A stretch of 64,000 nt of DNA from assembly GCF_002257645.1 (NCBI RefSeq), contig NZ_NQMO01000001.1:1474065-1538064 (forward strand), written 5' to 3'. Both the position numbers and the translations under genes were made by a program. Origin of the DNA: Paenibacillus sp. XY044 (lineage in GTDB: Bacteria; Bacillota; Bacilli; Paenibacillales; Paenibacillaceae). Shown here piece by piece: positions 8,092-15,634 of this stretch; within the stretch, counting starts at the first letter, position 1; each line of letters begins with the position of its first letter. The notes beneath the pieces were generated by a model, which saw only the letters and a list, made by a program, of their open reading frames with translations, searched no databases and was not told the DNA's origin.

Positions 8092-9003
8092 TTACTGAAT
8101 AGAGGCTTGTTTCAAATCGCTTCTAGGCGGCAGGCCAAACAATCGGGCATACTCGCGGCTGAACTGGGAAGGACTTTCATAACCAACCTGGAAAGCGGCA
8201 TCGGCTGCTCCCATTTGTTCGCTGATCATGAGATGCCTCGCTTCCTGGAGTCTGATCCGCTTCTGGTACTGCAGCGGGCTCAGGGCTGTGACCTGCTTGA
8301 AATGTTTATGAAAAGACGAAGCGGCCATGTTTACTTCCTTGGCCAATTCCTCGACGCGAAGCGGCTTGGAATAATCGCGATGAATTAGCTGAATGGCCTT
8401 GGCAATGGCGTGCGCCTGGCTGCCGATCACCGCAAACTGCTTGACCAAATGTCCATGTTCGCCCTGCAGAACGCGGAACAGAATTTCACGAGTAATCAAG
8501 GGAGCCAGAATCGGAATTTCAGCAGGTTGGTCGATCAATTTCACCAGCCTCAATAACGCATCCAGCAGTTGGGGATTAGTCTTGCCTAAAAATATACCGC
8601 TTCCCGGCTCCGACTCTTCGGGCCAGGACAGATCCGAATGCTGCAAAATATCCAGAATTTGATCCGGCGTAAACTCCAAGTGAAGTCCAATGAACGGAAT
8701 TTCAGGCGAAGCCTGGGTAATTTCGCTTTTAATCGGGAGATGGACGGAAGTCACGAGGTATGTGGTCGGATTGTAATGATAAGTTTCATGACCGAGTGCT
8801 GCCGATTTGGCGCCTTGGACAACGAAACACAAAGAAGGCGCGTACATGCTATGTATAGGTTCGGACGTTGCCGTGGCCCGCATCATATGCAGCGAAGGGA
8901 TCTCCGTCATATGTAATCCGTCCGTCTGCAAGAACTGGTTTAACCGTGCGGATAATTCAGGCAAATACGGTTCAAGCCCGGTGGGTTGCATCTCTAAATC
9001 CAT
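8092..9003 (-). CDS. AraC-family regulator with AraC_N (type PF06719) domain
   Basis: About 303 residues. The upstream ATG at 9030 overlaps the ribosome binding site; CTAGGAGGCG directs translation to ATG 9003, whose protein begins MDLEMQPTG. The N-terminal half (LCFVVQGAKSAALGHETYHYN, then TSVHLPIKSEIT) is the AraC_N domain. The C-terminal half has two helix-turn-helix motifs (LRVEELAKEVNMAASSFHKHFK and MGAADAAFQVGYESPSQFSREY). Such regulators usually act on a neighbouring oxidoreductase or exporter. Here the neighbour on the same strand, 106 bp upstream, is a nucleoside-deaminase-like gene, so the target may be distant. Convergent with the YecD-like gene across a hairpin. Confidence 0.85.
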   Translation of the reverse strand: MDLEMQPTGLEPYLPELSARLNQFLQTDGLHMTEIPSLHMMRATATSEPIHSMYAPSLCFVVQGAKSAALGHETYHYNPTTYLVTSVHLPIKSEITQASPEIPFIGLHLEFTPDQILDILQHSDLSWPEESEPGSGIFLGKTNPQLLDALLRLVKLIDQPAEIPILAPLITREILFRVLQGEHGHLVKQFAVIGSQAHAIAKAIQLIHRDYSKPLRVEELAKEVNMAASSFHKHFKQVTALSPLQYQKRIRLQEARHLMISEQMGAADAAFQVGYESPSQFSREYARLFGLPPRSDLKQASIQ

Positions 9004-9109
9004 TTTTGAAACGCCTCCTAGTTCAAACATACGGTAAGAATAACAAAGGAGATGGAATCAGGCAAGAATGATGCAAAGGATGACCGATCAGTAACACAGT
9101 GGGAGGGGG

Positions 9110-9595
9110 TTACCGATCCTTCGCATGAAACTGGCGATGAAGATCGCGCAGCTGCTCAGCAAGCTCAGGGACAGGGCCGTCGATAACCGTGTCGCGAATC
9201 ACATCCTGGATCGGCAGGCTGCGTACTCGTGATGGAGCAGCTCCGATTTCCTCCAGCCATTGCATCAGCTGCTTGGACGAACTGGCATAAACAATCCTGC
9301 CTAATCCAACCCAGCCGTGGGCCGCAGCGCACATCGGGCAGTGCTCGCCTGAGGTATAGACCGTTGCTTTGCTTCGTTCTCCCGTCGTCATGTTCCGGGC
9401 CGCCCAGCGAGCCAGCTCAAATTCCGGATGCCGGGTATGATCGCCGCCGGCTACGCGGTTATGATCTTCCGCAAGTACCTGACCATCGGCAGAGACAAGT
9501 ATGGAGCCAAAAGGCTCATCTCCTACCTCAAGAGCGGCTTTAGCCAATTCCACGCAGCGTCTGAGATGTTTCAGATCATGATCTTGGATCATCAT
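9110..9595 (-). CDS. Nucleoside/cytidine deaminase-family zinc hydrolase
   Basis: Zinc-dependent deaminase-fold protein of 161 residues. The catalytic zinc motif is present as H56-P-E58 in HPEFELARWAARN together with C86 and C89 in GEHCPMCAAAHGW. Most family members have HAE and PCxxC, so both motifs are slight variants, as in guanine-deaminase-like and riboflavin-related branches. The reaction is hydrolytic removal of an amino group from a purine or pyrimidine, or a related compound; the substrate is not readable. AGGAGG at 9601-9606 lies just upstream of tandem ATG codons. It is probably expressed from the divergent region shared with the VOC gene. Confidence 0.8.
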   Translation of the reverse strand: MMIQDHDLKHLRRCVELAKAALEVGDEPFGSILVSADGQVLAEDHNRVAGGDHTRHPEFELARWAARNMTTGERSKATVYTSGEHCPMCAAAHGWVGLGRIVYASSSKQLMQWLEEIGAAPSRVRSLPIQDVIRDTVIDGPVPELAEQLRDLHRQFHAKDR

Positions 9596-9613
9596 AAGGA
9601 CCTCCTATATGGC

Positions 9614-9650
9614 ATGAAGAAGCTGATTGATACAGTCAATTTCTTCTTTT
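9614..9650. promoter_or_regulatory. Hairpin with T-run in the divergent deaminase/VOC intergenic region
   Basis: GAAGAA and TTCTTC flank an inner ATTGA/TCAAT pair, and TTTTTT follows on the plus strand. A terminator-like structure between two divergent genes is unusual; it could be an attenuator for the VOC gene or a relic. Confidence 0.25.
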
Positions 9651-9754
9651 TTCTGATATGCGATGATGTTAACATGGACAAGGGCGGAAGGGGAAATATA
9701 AAAATGATTCAGTTGGGTTGAGCTTTTTCATATACCAAGGAGGAGTGAAAAGTA

Positions 9755-10150
9755 ATGCAAAAAAAACTGGGACATGTCACGCTACTGGTTAAAAACTATG
9801 ATGAAGCGATAGAATTTTATACGGAAAAAGCGGGGTTTGTTCTGTTAACGGACAACGATTTCGGGAACGGCATGAGATGGGTCACCGTCGCACCGTCAAA
9901 GGATGCGCAAACCGCCATCGTATTTGTGGTGGCAGACACGGAGGCTAAGCTTGACAGGGTTGGAACCCAAGCAGCGAACCATGTATTCCTCGTCGTACAA
10001 ACCGATGATTTCTATCGTGATTACGAACAAATGAAGTCAAACGGAGTCCATTTTTTCAGTGAACCGAAAGAGGTTCCCTGGGGGATCGAGGCGGTCTTCG
10101 AGGATCTCTATGGAAACCGTCACGACCTTGTCCAACATAACGGATTTTAA
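9755..10150 (+). CDS. VOC-family (glyoxalase-fold) protein
   Basis: Protein of 131 residues with the vicinal-oxygen-chelate fold: LGHVTLLVKNYDEAIEFYTEKAGF at the start and a second half-repeat NHVFLVVQTDDFYRDYEQMKSNG. Candidate metal ligands are the first-strand His, a Glu in the middle strand and the Glu in WGIEAVFEDLYGN. Members range from glyoxalases to thiol transferases and antibiotic-binding proteins, so the exact role is open. A strong AAGGAGGAG precedes ATG 9755. It stands alone, upstream of Nudix and GNAT genes that are not obviously linked in function. Confidence 0.8.
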   Translation: MQKKLGHVTLLVKNYDEAIEFYTEKAGFVLLTDNDFGNGMRWVTVAPSKDAQTAIVFVVADTEAKLDRVGTQAANHVFLVVQTDDFYRDYEQMKSNGVHFFSEPKEVPWGIEAVFEDLYGNRHDLVQHNGF

Positions 10151-10197
10151 AGACGAAATCCATTCAACACATAACTCTAAGAAATCGTGAGGTTAGC

Positions 10198-10656
10198 ATG
10201 AAGCCGATTAGAAACTCTGCTAAAGCGATCATCATTCAACATGAAAAATTGTTATTGACCAAAAATAAGGATAACGACGGATTTTTTTATCTATTTCCCG
10301 GCGGTGGTCAAGATCATGGTGAAGAGCTGAAAGAAACCCTCAAGAGGGAATGCATTGAAGAACTTGGAGTCCAAGTTGAGGTGCAGGACCTTGTTTACGT
10401 GCGCGAGTATATAGGTAAAAATCATGAGTTCGCAGCCTGGGATCAAGGCGTTCATCAAGTGGAGTTTTATTTTGTCTGCTCGCTTGCCCAGGAAGCGCCG
10501 GCACGGATGAACGGAACCAATCCCGATCAGGATCAGATAGGCGTTGAGTGGGTAGACATTCGTCATCTCGATGACATCAGGCTGTATCCGAAACCACTTG
10601 GCCATATTTTAATGAATAATGAAGTGAATGTCCGATATCTTGGTGATGTGAATTAA
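10198..10656 (+). CDS. Nudix hydrolase
   Basis: Protein of 152 residues with a complete Nudix box, G-x5-E-x7-REUxEExGU, seen as GGGQDHGEELKETLKRECIE followed by ELGV. Glu residues of the RExxEE core coordinate magnesium for pyrophosphate-bond hydrolysis of a nucleoside diphosphate linked to another moiety. The substrate is not determined by the box. It begins 47 bp after the VOC gene with GTGAGG as a moderate ribosome binding site. Codons are richer in A/T than in the glycan loci, as for the next two genes. Confidence 0.85.
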   Translation: MKPIRNSAKAIIIQHEKLLLTKNKDNDGFFYLFPGGGQDHGEELKETLKRECIEELGVQVEVQDLVYVREYIGKNHEFAAWDQGVHQVEFYFVCSLAQEAPARMNGTNPDQDQIGVEWVDIRHLDDIRLYPKPLGHILMNNEVNVRYLGDVN

Positions 10657-10769
10657 ATGATTGCTGGGATATAAAAGCTTCCTATAACAATTTTATACCA
10701 ACCAGGCAGGATGCCCAAATGATACGATGTAAGGGATCGTTCATCTAATAGTCCTGGAGGAATTGGTTT

Positions 10770-11213
10770 ATGGGTATTGTTCTGAAGCCGGTGACCGCTA
10801 AGAACTGGTATGCTTGTACGAAGCTAAGGGTAAAAAAAGAACAAGAAGAAATTTTTCCAGCACCAGTCGTTTATTGGATTGCTGAATCGAAATATGTCTG
10901 TGAATTTGAATTGCGCGCCATTCATAAGGATGACCTGTTGGTTGGATTCCTGGTCTTCTGTAATAAACCGGACGAGGAAGGGAATTTTTGGATACCAGCG
11001 ATAATGATTGATCAGAATTTTCAGGGCAAAGGATTTGGAAAGGCAGCTATGCACAAGCTGATCGAAACGATGGCAAAAACGGACTGTGAAAAAATCATGA
11101 TCGGCCACCGTCCTAACAACTTAACCGCGGGTCATTTATACGAATCTCTGGGATTTCTAAAGGTTAGCAATGAACTAAGGGATGGCGAGGTTGTTCGGTT
11201 GCTGCAATTATGA
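10770..11213 (+). CDS. GNAT N-acetyltransferase, BltD/PaiA-like
   Basis: Acetyltransferase of 147 residues with the GNAT fold. The acetyl-CoA pyrophosphate-binding motif is QGKGFGKAAM, and the C-terminal strand pattern ends NLTAGHLYESLGFLKVSNE. The opening VTAKNWYACTKLRV and the segment WIPAIMIDQNFQGKGFGKAA resemble spermine/spermidine acetyltransferases of the BltD type, so polyamine or diamine acetylation is a reasonable guess, but that is inference. GGAGGAATTGG precedes ATG 10770. Followed by a strong terminator. Confidence 0.8.
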   Translation: MGIVLKPVTAKNWYACTKLRVKKEQEEIFPAPVVYWIAESKYVCEFELRAIHKDDLLVGFLVFCNKPDEEGNFWIPAIMIDQNFQGKGFGKAAMHKLIETMAKTDCEKIMIGHRPNNLTAGHLYESLGFLKVSNELRDGEVVRLLQL

Positions 11214-11247
11214 AATAAATATTATAAATACTTAGTTGAAAATAAGG

Positions 11248-11275
11248 GAAGCCGATCTTAGCGGCTTCTTTTTTT
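11248..11275 (+). terminator. Rho-independent terminator after the GNAT gene
   Basis: GAAGCCG (11248-11254) pairs with CGGCTTC (11262-11268), followed by seven T residues (11269-11275). The rest of the 11214-11507 gap holds the promoter and SOS-like site described separately. Confidence 0.8.
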
Positions 11276-11379
11276 GCTAAAAAAGCACGTTGCATCCTTC
11301 CATATTGAATAATCGGACGTGATTTGAAAAACAAACTGACGATCATTGTCGCTCTTGTAGGTTATTTTTTATACTGCAT

Positions 11380-11403
11380 ACAGAATGTATGTTCTGTTAT
11401 ACT
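11380..11403 (+). promoter_or_regulatory. Extended -10 promoter with LexA-like (SOS box) inverted repeat
   Basis: TGTTATACT (11395-11403) is an extended -10. Immediately upstream and overlapping it is ACAGAA-N6-TTCTGT (11380-11397), whose core AGAATGTATGTTCT (11382-11395) matches the Bacillus SOS box CGAACRNRYGTTYC at 11 of 14 positions; two mismatches are the outer bases and one breaks the left half-site. Binding by LexA is possible but unproven. Confidence 0.35.
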
Positions 11404-11507
11404 AAACAGGGGAATTATGGTAAAGCTGAGCTGTCCATTGAATTTCTAACTCCAGTTCCTCATATGGGGTCTAGATTAAATCGTTTGAATCCGAAGGGAG
11501 CGTTTTT

Positions 11508-11939
11508 ATGTCAAAGTTAATCGGCTCAGCGGCAATTATTCTTGATACAGAGGGAAGAGTGCTGCTTGTGAAGCACAGCTATGTCAAAAACAATTGGGAC
11601 CTGACTGGCGGTAAGGCGGAAGAGAATGAGTCGGCTCAGGAAACCGCAAAAAGAGAAGTGTTTGAGGAAGTCGGGTTGGAAGTAGTTATCGGTAACTTAA
11701 CGGGGATATACTACGATCCGGACTATGACATACATCACTTCGTTTTCCTTGCAACCAGTACAGATAACCGGACGCCTCAGCCAAGCTCGCCTGAAATTGT
11801 GGAATGCGGATTCTTTGCAAGAAATGAACTTCCCAGACCCATTAGCGATTTTACATGCAGACGTATCGAAGATGCACTACGCAATAACAACGACTATGAG
11901 CTGTTCCACAAGGTGGGAGCAAGACAGTGGATCGAATAA
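11508..11939 (+). CDS. Nudix hydrolase, MutT-like
   Basis: Protein of 143 residues carrying an intact Nudix box, GGKAEENESAQETAKREVFE followed by EVGL. The N-terminal strand GSAAIILDTEGRVLLVKH and the C-terminal ARNELPRPISDFTCRRIEDAL are typical of small MutT-like pyrophosphohydrolases. The reaction is cleavage of a nucleoside diphosphate derivative, possibly an oxidised nucleotide or a cofactor. GAAGGGAGCG precedes ATG 11508. A promoter with an SOS-box-like operator lies about 105 bp upstream. A truncated DinB-type remnant follows after 52 bp. Confidence 0.85.
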   Translation: MSKLIGSAAIILDTEGRVLLVKHSYVKNNWDLTGGKAEENESAQETAKREVFEEVGLEVVIGNLTGIYYDPDYDIHHFVFLATSTDNRTPQPSSPEIVECGFFARNELPRPISDFTCRRIEDALRNNNDYELFHKVGARQWIE

Positions 11940-11991
11940 AGAGCTGGAGGAGATTCATAAAGGTCTTCCTATAAAACGGAGAGGTGTAAAC

Positions 11992-12171
11992 ATGGATCTT
12001 GCACTCGAATTTATCCAAAGCATGAAGGTCACTCCCCCTACATACAGCCAGGTGAACAACGAAACGACAGCCCTAAATCTGATGATGGCAATGTTCAGAG
12101 AAGTCCACTACCATACAGGACAGATCATTTATATTGCCAAAATGAGAAAAGGCGAGCTAACTTGGGATTGA
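11992..12171 (+). pseudogene. Remnant of a DinB/DUF1572-type gene
   Basis: A 59-codon frame with its own GAGAGGTG and ATG. Its C-terminal part, HYHTGQIIYIAKMRKGELTW, matches the end of DinB-superfamily (DUF1572-like) proteins, where an HxxxH-type motif contributes metal ligands. Complete members have about 150-170 residues, so some 100 codons are missing, probably by an internal in-frame deletion; the first 30 codons could be the original N-terminus. The longer frame that starts at 11725 overlaps the Nudix gene and is not real. Could also be an expressed mini-protein. Confidence 0.5.
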
Positions 12172-12223
12172 AAATAATCAGGAGCCGTAGTTTTGTACCT
12201 TGTTTACGGGAAGGGGTCGGGAT

Positions 12224-12478
12224 ATGGATAAAATGAAATGGGTGCTGCTGGCCATCTCTTCGTTGATATCGGCCGTTTGCTCGTTAAGGGCAGGATATTT
12301 GTGCCTGCATCCGATCATCCCCGAGACAGGTCCGGTCGGCGAGCCTCCTGAACCTGACCGTTATCAAGCTGTTATTTGGTATGTAGCTTCCGGGTTGTTT
12401 TTCATATCATTCATGATTGCTGCTATTCGCTACCTCATAGGTTGGGTGCAAGGGGGCTGGCGTATTCCTCATGATTAG
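12224..12478 (+). CDS. Small membrane protein of unknown function
   Basis: About 84 residues with two hydrophobic segments: WVLLAISSLISAVCSLRAGY near the start and IWYVASGLFFISFMIAAIRY in the second half. They are separated by a Pro/Glu-rich loop (PETGPVGEPPEPDRY). ATG 12224 follows AAGGGG at 12211-12216, while the upstream GTG/ATG-like codons have poorer spacing. The stop overlaps the next frame by 8 bp. I recognise no family. It lies between two apparently degraded genes, so it may itself be a relic. Confidence 0.5.
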   Translation: MDKMKWVLLAISSLISAVCSLRAGYLCLHPIIPETGPVGEPPEPDRYQAVIWYVASGLFFISFMIAAIRYLIGWVQGGWRIPHD

Positions 12479-12674
12479 GGATCGAGTCAACCGGACGATC
12501 AGCTATTATACGACCAAAGCAGGCTATTCGATAGAATACTCGATTGTTGGAGAAGGAGAGCCCATTCTGATGATGCATGGAGGTCATTCCAATTGCAATC
12601 CCCAGCGGGTCAGAAGCCTTGTGCTCAGGAGTATGATCGGTTCCTTCAGTCAGCTACCGACATCGAAGGTATAG
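12471..12674 (+). pseudogene. Alpha/beta-hydrolase gene with internal deletion
   Basis: A 67-codon frame. Residues 15-43 (KAGYSIEYSIVGEGEPILMM, then HGGHSNC) are the N-terminal strand and oxyanion-hole HG of an alpha/beta hydrolase. They are joined directly to NPQRVRSLVLRS, which in family members lies just after the nucleophile elbow. Roughly 60-80 codons, including the GxSxG nucleophile, are therefore missing without a frameshift, and the true C-terminus with the His is absent too. It cannot be a functional hydrolase. A terminator lies immediately after the stop. Confidence 0.65.
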
Positions 12675-12700
12675 AAGGCCATCCATCAGGGTGGCTTTTT
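12675..12700 (+). terminator. Rho-independent terminator
   Basis: AAGGCCATCC (12675-12684) pairs with GGGTGGCTTT (12689-12698) through ten pairs including two G-U wobbles, with a 4-nt loop, and the T-run continues to 12700. It isolates the nitrite operon from the decayed genes upstream. Confidence 0.7.
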
Positions 12701-12775
12701 ATATTGCACTTCACACCGTTGAGATCCAGAGCAAAACACGCCGCAGAGTCCCTGACTATCGCGAATTTTTAGCTA

Positions 12776-12793
12776 CTGTGATCTACTTCACAG
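12776..12793 (+). promoter_or_regulatory. Fnr/CRP-type operator upstream of nirB
   Basis: CTGTGATCTACTTCACAG is an exact inverted repeat of the form TGTGA-N6-TCACA, the consensus for Bacillus Fnr (and enteric CRP). Its centre (12784.5) is 29.5-34.5 bp before TAGGAT (12814-12819). That is the spacing of a class II site centred at -41.5 if TAGGAT is the -10. The arrangement predicts activation of nirBDC when oxygen is low. No fnr gene is in the window. Confidence 0.65.
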
Positions 12794-12862
12794 GCAAAGC
12801 CTCCCATATCCGCTAGGATATAAATGTAATTAATTTCACAATGCTGCACGGGAGGCGTGTTT

Positions 12863-15268
12863 ATGAGTAAACGATTGGTGATGATAGGCAACGGGATGGC
12901 GGGAGCGCGGTGTATCGAGGAGATTCTCCGCCGCGACCGAGACCGCTATGAGGTTACGATGATCGGGGATGAACCGTATCCCAACTATAACCGCATCATG
13001 CTGTCCCCTGTGCTGCAAGGGAAAACGACGTTTGAAGAAATCACGATCAACGATTGGGACTGGTATCGGTCCAATAACATACATTTGCTGTCCCAGGAAC
13101 GGGCAGTAGAGATTGACCGGGCATCCAAAGAAGTCCGAACCGACCGGGGAACCGTGGTTCCCTACGACGAGCTGATTATCGCGACCGGATCCAGCGCATT
13201 TATTTTGCCTGTACCGGGACACCACCTGGAAGGCGTCATCGGCTTCCGCACGATTGAAGATACGAAAATGATGCTGGAAACGGCTAAACAGTACAAAAAG
13301 GCCGTTGTCATCGGCGGCGGATTGCTCGGCTTGGAAGCGGCGCGCGGATTGATGAATCAGGGGATGGAGGTCCATGTCGTTCATTTGCTGCCTCATCTGA
13401 TGGAAATGCAGCTCGACGCTGCCGCGGCAAAGCTGCTTCAACAGGATCTGGAAGCCCAGGGCATGAAGTTTCTGATGGAAAAGAAAACGACCGAAATTTA
13501 CGGTGACGGACGGGTACAAGGTCTTCGGTTTGAAGACGGTACGAACGTCGAATGCGATCTTGTGGTCATGGCCGTCGGCATCCGCCCGAATGTCGCGCTG
13601 GCGCGGGAAGCGGGTCTAGCGGTTGGCCGTGCGATTCAAGTCAACGACCTGATGCAGACGGCGGATCCATCGATTTATGCCGTCGGCGAATGCGCCGAAC
13701 ACCGCGGCGTTGCCTATGGCCTGGTGGCGCCATTGTACGAACAGGGCATCGTGCTTGCGGACCATCTTACGGGCCGGGCCACGGAAGGCTACACGGGCAG
13801 CGTGTTGTCCACGCAATTGAAGGTGGCGGGATGCGATCTGTTTTCCGGCGGAGAAATCCATGGGGATGCGAACACGAAAGCGATCGTCGTACAGGATGAG
13901 GTCGCAGGATCCTACAAAAAGATTTTGGTCCGGGATCACCGCATCGTCGGCGTTGTGCTGTACGGGGACGTTTCCGACGGGACCCGGCTGTTCAGCCTGC
14001 TGAAGAAAGGCAGCGATATTCAGGAGTATACGAGCGCCTCCGTGCTCCATAAAGCCGGGGGAGACAGCGGTCTCGATGTCGCGTCGATCAGCGCGGATGA
14101 AACGATTTGCGGATGCAACGGTGTAACCAAGGGCCGCATCGTCGGCGCCATTCTCGAAAACGGATTGACCACATTCGACGAAGTGAAAGCTGTGACCAAA
14201 GCCGGTGGCTCATGCGGCAAATGCCGCGGCATGGTTGAGGCGATCCTCGCCCATACGCTCGGCGACAAATTCGACGCATCGGCACAAAAAGCAGCAGGCA
14301 TGTGCGCCTGCACGACGCTCACCCGTGACGAGGTGGTGGCTGCGATTCGCGAGAAAGGCCTGCAGTCGCCGCGGGAGACGCGCATCGTGCTCGGATTTGC
14401 ATCCGAAGAAGGCTGCTCGAAGTGCCGTCCAGCGCTGAATTATTACCTGCGGATGCTGCATCCCGACACGTATGCGGACGATAAGGCTTCCAGATATGTC
14501 AACGAACGAATGGAAGGCAACATGCAGAAGGACGGTACATTCTCCGTCATCCCGCGGATGTATGGCGGAACGACGACACCGGAGGATTTGATTCGCATCG
14601 GCGTAGTCGCAAAGAAATACAACGTGCCACTGGTGAAAATTACGGGCGCCAGCCGCATTGGGATGTACGGGGTTCAGAAGGAAGACGTCCCGAAAGTTTG
14701 GGAGGAGCTGGAGATGCGTTCGGGATATGCTTACTCCAAGTCGCTGCGTAACGTCAAATCGTGCGTCGGTTCGAGATTTTGCCGATTCGGCACGCAGGAT
14801 TCGTTAGGGCTTGGCATCCGGCTGGAACAGGAAATCGAGATGGTCGATACACCGCACAAAATGAAAATGGGCGTTACGGGTTGTCCGCGGAACTGCGCCG
14901 AGGTACTGACGAAGGATTTTGGCGTCGTCTGCGTGGAGAACGGATACCAGCTGTATTTTGGCGGAAACGGCGGGACTGAGGTCCGGGAATGCGACAGCCT
15001 GACGACGGTGGCGTCAGAGGACGAAGTGATCTTTTTGGCTAAAGCCTATGTGCAGCTGTACCGCGAAACCGGCATTTACGGTGAACGTACAGCTCCGTGG
15101 GTGAAGCGGATGGGCACGGATTGGGTGCGCCAAATGCTGACCAATGAGCAAGAGGCTGCCGGTTTGGCCAGCCGCTTCGAACATGCGAAGACAACGTATC
15201 GCGAAGCTTGGTCCGCTGCGCTGGAAGATGAAGAACGCCGCCGGATGTATACCGTGGAGAGACCGTAA
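12863..15268 (+). CDS. nirB: Assimilatory/dissimilatory NAD(P)H nitrite reductase, large subunit NirB/NasD
   Basis: 801-residue cytoplasmic enzyme that reduces nitrite to ammonium with NAD(P)H through FAD, an iron-sulfur cluster and siroheme. The N-terminal ~300 residues are a pyridine-nucleotide-disulfide reductase domain (IGNGMAGARC, VVIGGGLLGLEAARG). BFD-like [2Fe-2S] segments follow, with C416/C418 in CGCNG and a GGSCGKCRG pair, then MCACTTL with GCSKCRP. The C-terminal sulfite/nitrite reductase domain carries the siroheme and [4Fe-4S] ligands C634, C640 (SCVGSRFC) and C674, C678 (GCPRNC). All key cysteines are present and the length matches NasD. ATG 12863 is preferred to GTG 12857 because CGGGAGG at 12848-12855 fits it better. 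Confidence 0.95.
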   Translation: MSKRLVMIGNGMAGARCIEEILRRDRDRYEVTMIGDEPYPNYNRIMLSPVLQGKTTFEEITINDWDWYRSNNIHLLSQERAVEIDRASKEVRTDRGTVVPYDELIIATGSSAFILPVPGHHLEGVIGFRTIEDTKMMLETAKQYKKAVVIGGGLLGLEAARGLMNQGMEVHVVHLLPHLMEMQLDAAAAKLLQQDLEAQGMKFLMEKKTTEIYGDGRVQGLRFEDGTNVECDLVVMAVGIRPNVALAREAGLAVGRAIQVNDLMQTADPSIYAVGECAEHRGVAYGLVAPLYEQGIVLADHLTGRATEGYTGSVLSTQLKVAGCDLFSGGEIHGDANTKAIVVQDEVAGSYKKILVRDHRIVGVVLYGDVSDGTRLFSLLKKGSDIQEYTSASVLHKAGGDSGLDVASISADETICGCNGVTKGRIVGAILENGLTTFDEVKAVTKAGGSCGKCRGMVEAILAHTLGDKFDASAQKAAGMCACTTLTRDEVVAAIREKGLQSPRETRIVLGFASEEGCSKCRPALNYYLRMLHPDTYADDKASRYVNERMEGNMQKDGTFSVIPRMYGGTTTPEDLIRIGVVAKKYNVPLVKITGASRIGMYGVQKEDVPKVWEELEMRSGYAYSKSLRNVKSCVGSRFCRFGTQDSLGLGIRLEQEIEMVDTPHKMKMGVTGCPRNCAEVLTKDFGVVCVENGYQLYFGGNGGTEVRECDSLTTVASEDEVIFLAKAYVQLYRETGIYGERTAPWVKRMGTDWVRQMLTNEQEAAGLASRFEHAKTTYREAWSAALEDEERRRMYTVERP

Positions 15269-15283
15269 GGGGAGGGAAAGCGC

Positions 15284-15634
15284 ATGAGCGTGACGAGAGA
15301 AATGGTAAAAGTGATGAAGCTGGAGGAACTGAAGCCGCAGATTGGCAAGGAGGTACGTGTGCGAGATCAGTCGGTTGCCTTGTTCCGGCTGTCGAACGGG
15401 GAGGTGCGGGCGGTAAGCAACCGGTGTCCGCATAAGAGCGGTCCGCTGGCTGAGGGGATCGTGTCGGGTGAATTTGTCTTTTGTCCGCTGCACGACTGGA
15501 AAATTTCGCTGACGACAGGGGAAGTGCAAAAGCCGGACGACGGCTGCATCCAGACGTACGAAACCGCGGTTATCGACGGATACGTCTATATTGGAGGACT
15601 GAAGGAGCATGAAAAACACCATTCAGATCGTTGA
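15284..15634 (+). CDS. nirD: Nitrite reductase small subunit NirD/NasE (Rieske-type)
   Basis: 116-residue partner of NirB that forms the active NAD(P)H nitrite reductase. It has a Rieske-like fold with C48-P-H50 and C67-P-L-H70 (CPHKSG and CPLHDW), so unlike enteric NirD it keeps all four ligands needed for a [2Fe-2S] cluster, as in Bacillus NasE. It starts 15 bp after nirB, behind GGGGAGGG. Its last 26 bp overlap the start of the transporter gene, which indicates a single operon with translational coupling. Confidence 0.92.
   Translation: MSVTREMVKVMKLEELKPQIGKEVRVRDQSVALFRLSNGEVRAVSNRCPHKSGPLAEGIVSGEFVFCPLHDWKISLTTGEVQKPDDGCIQTYETAVIDGYVYIGGLKEHEKHHSDR

Noticed and set aside
11725..12171. 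148-codon frame running from the Nudix gene into the DinB remnant
   Set aside because: The first 89 codons are an out-of-frame reading of the Nudix gene; only the part from ATG 11992 has family similarity.
12836..13519. 227-codon minus-strand frame inside nirB
   Set aside because: Complement of the FAD-binding domain of NirB; no motif and no ribosome binding site.
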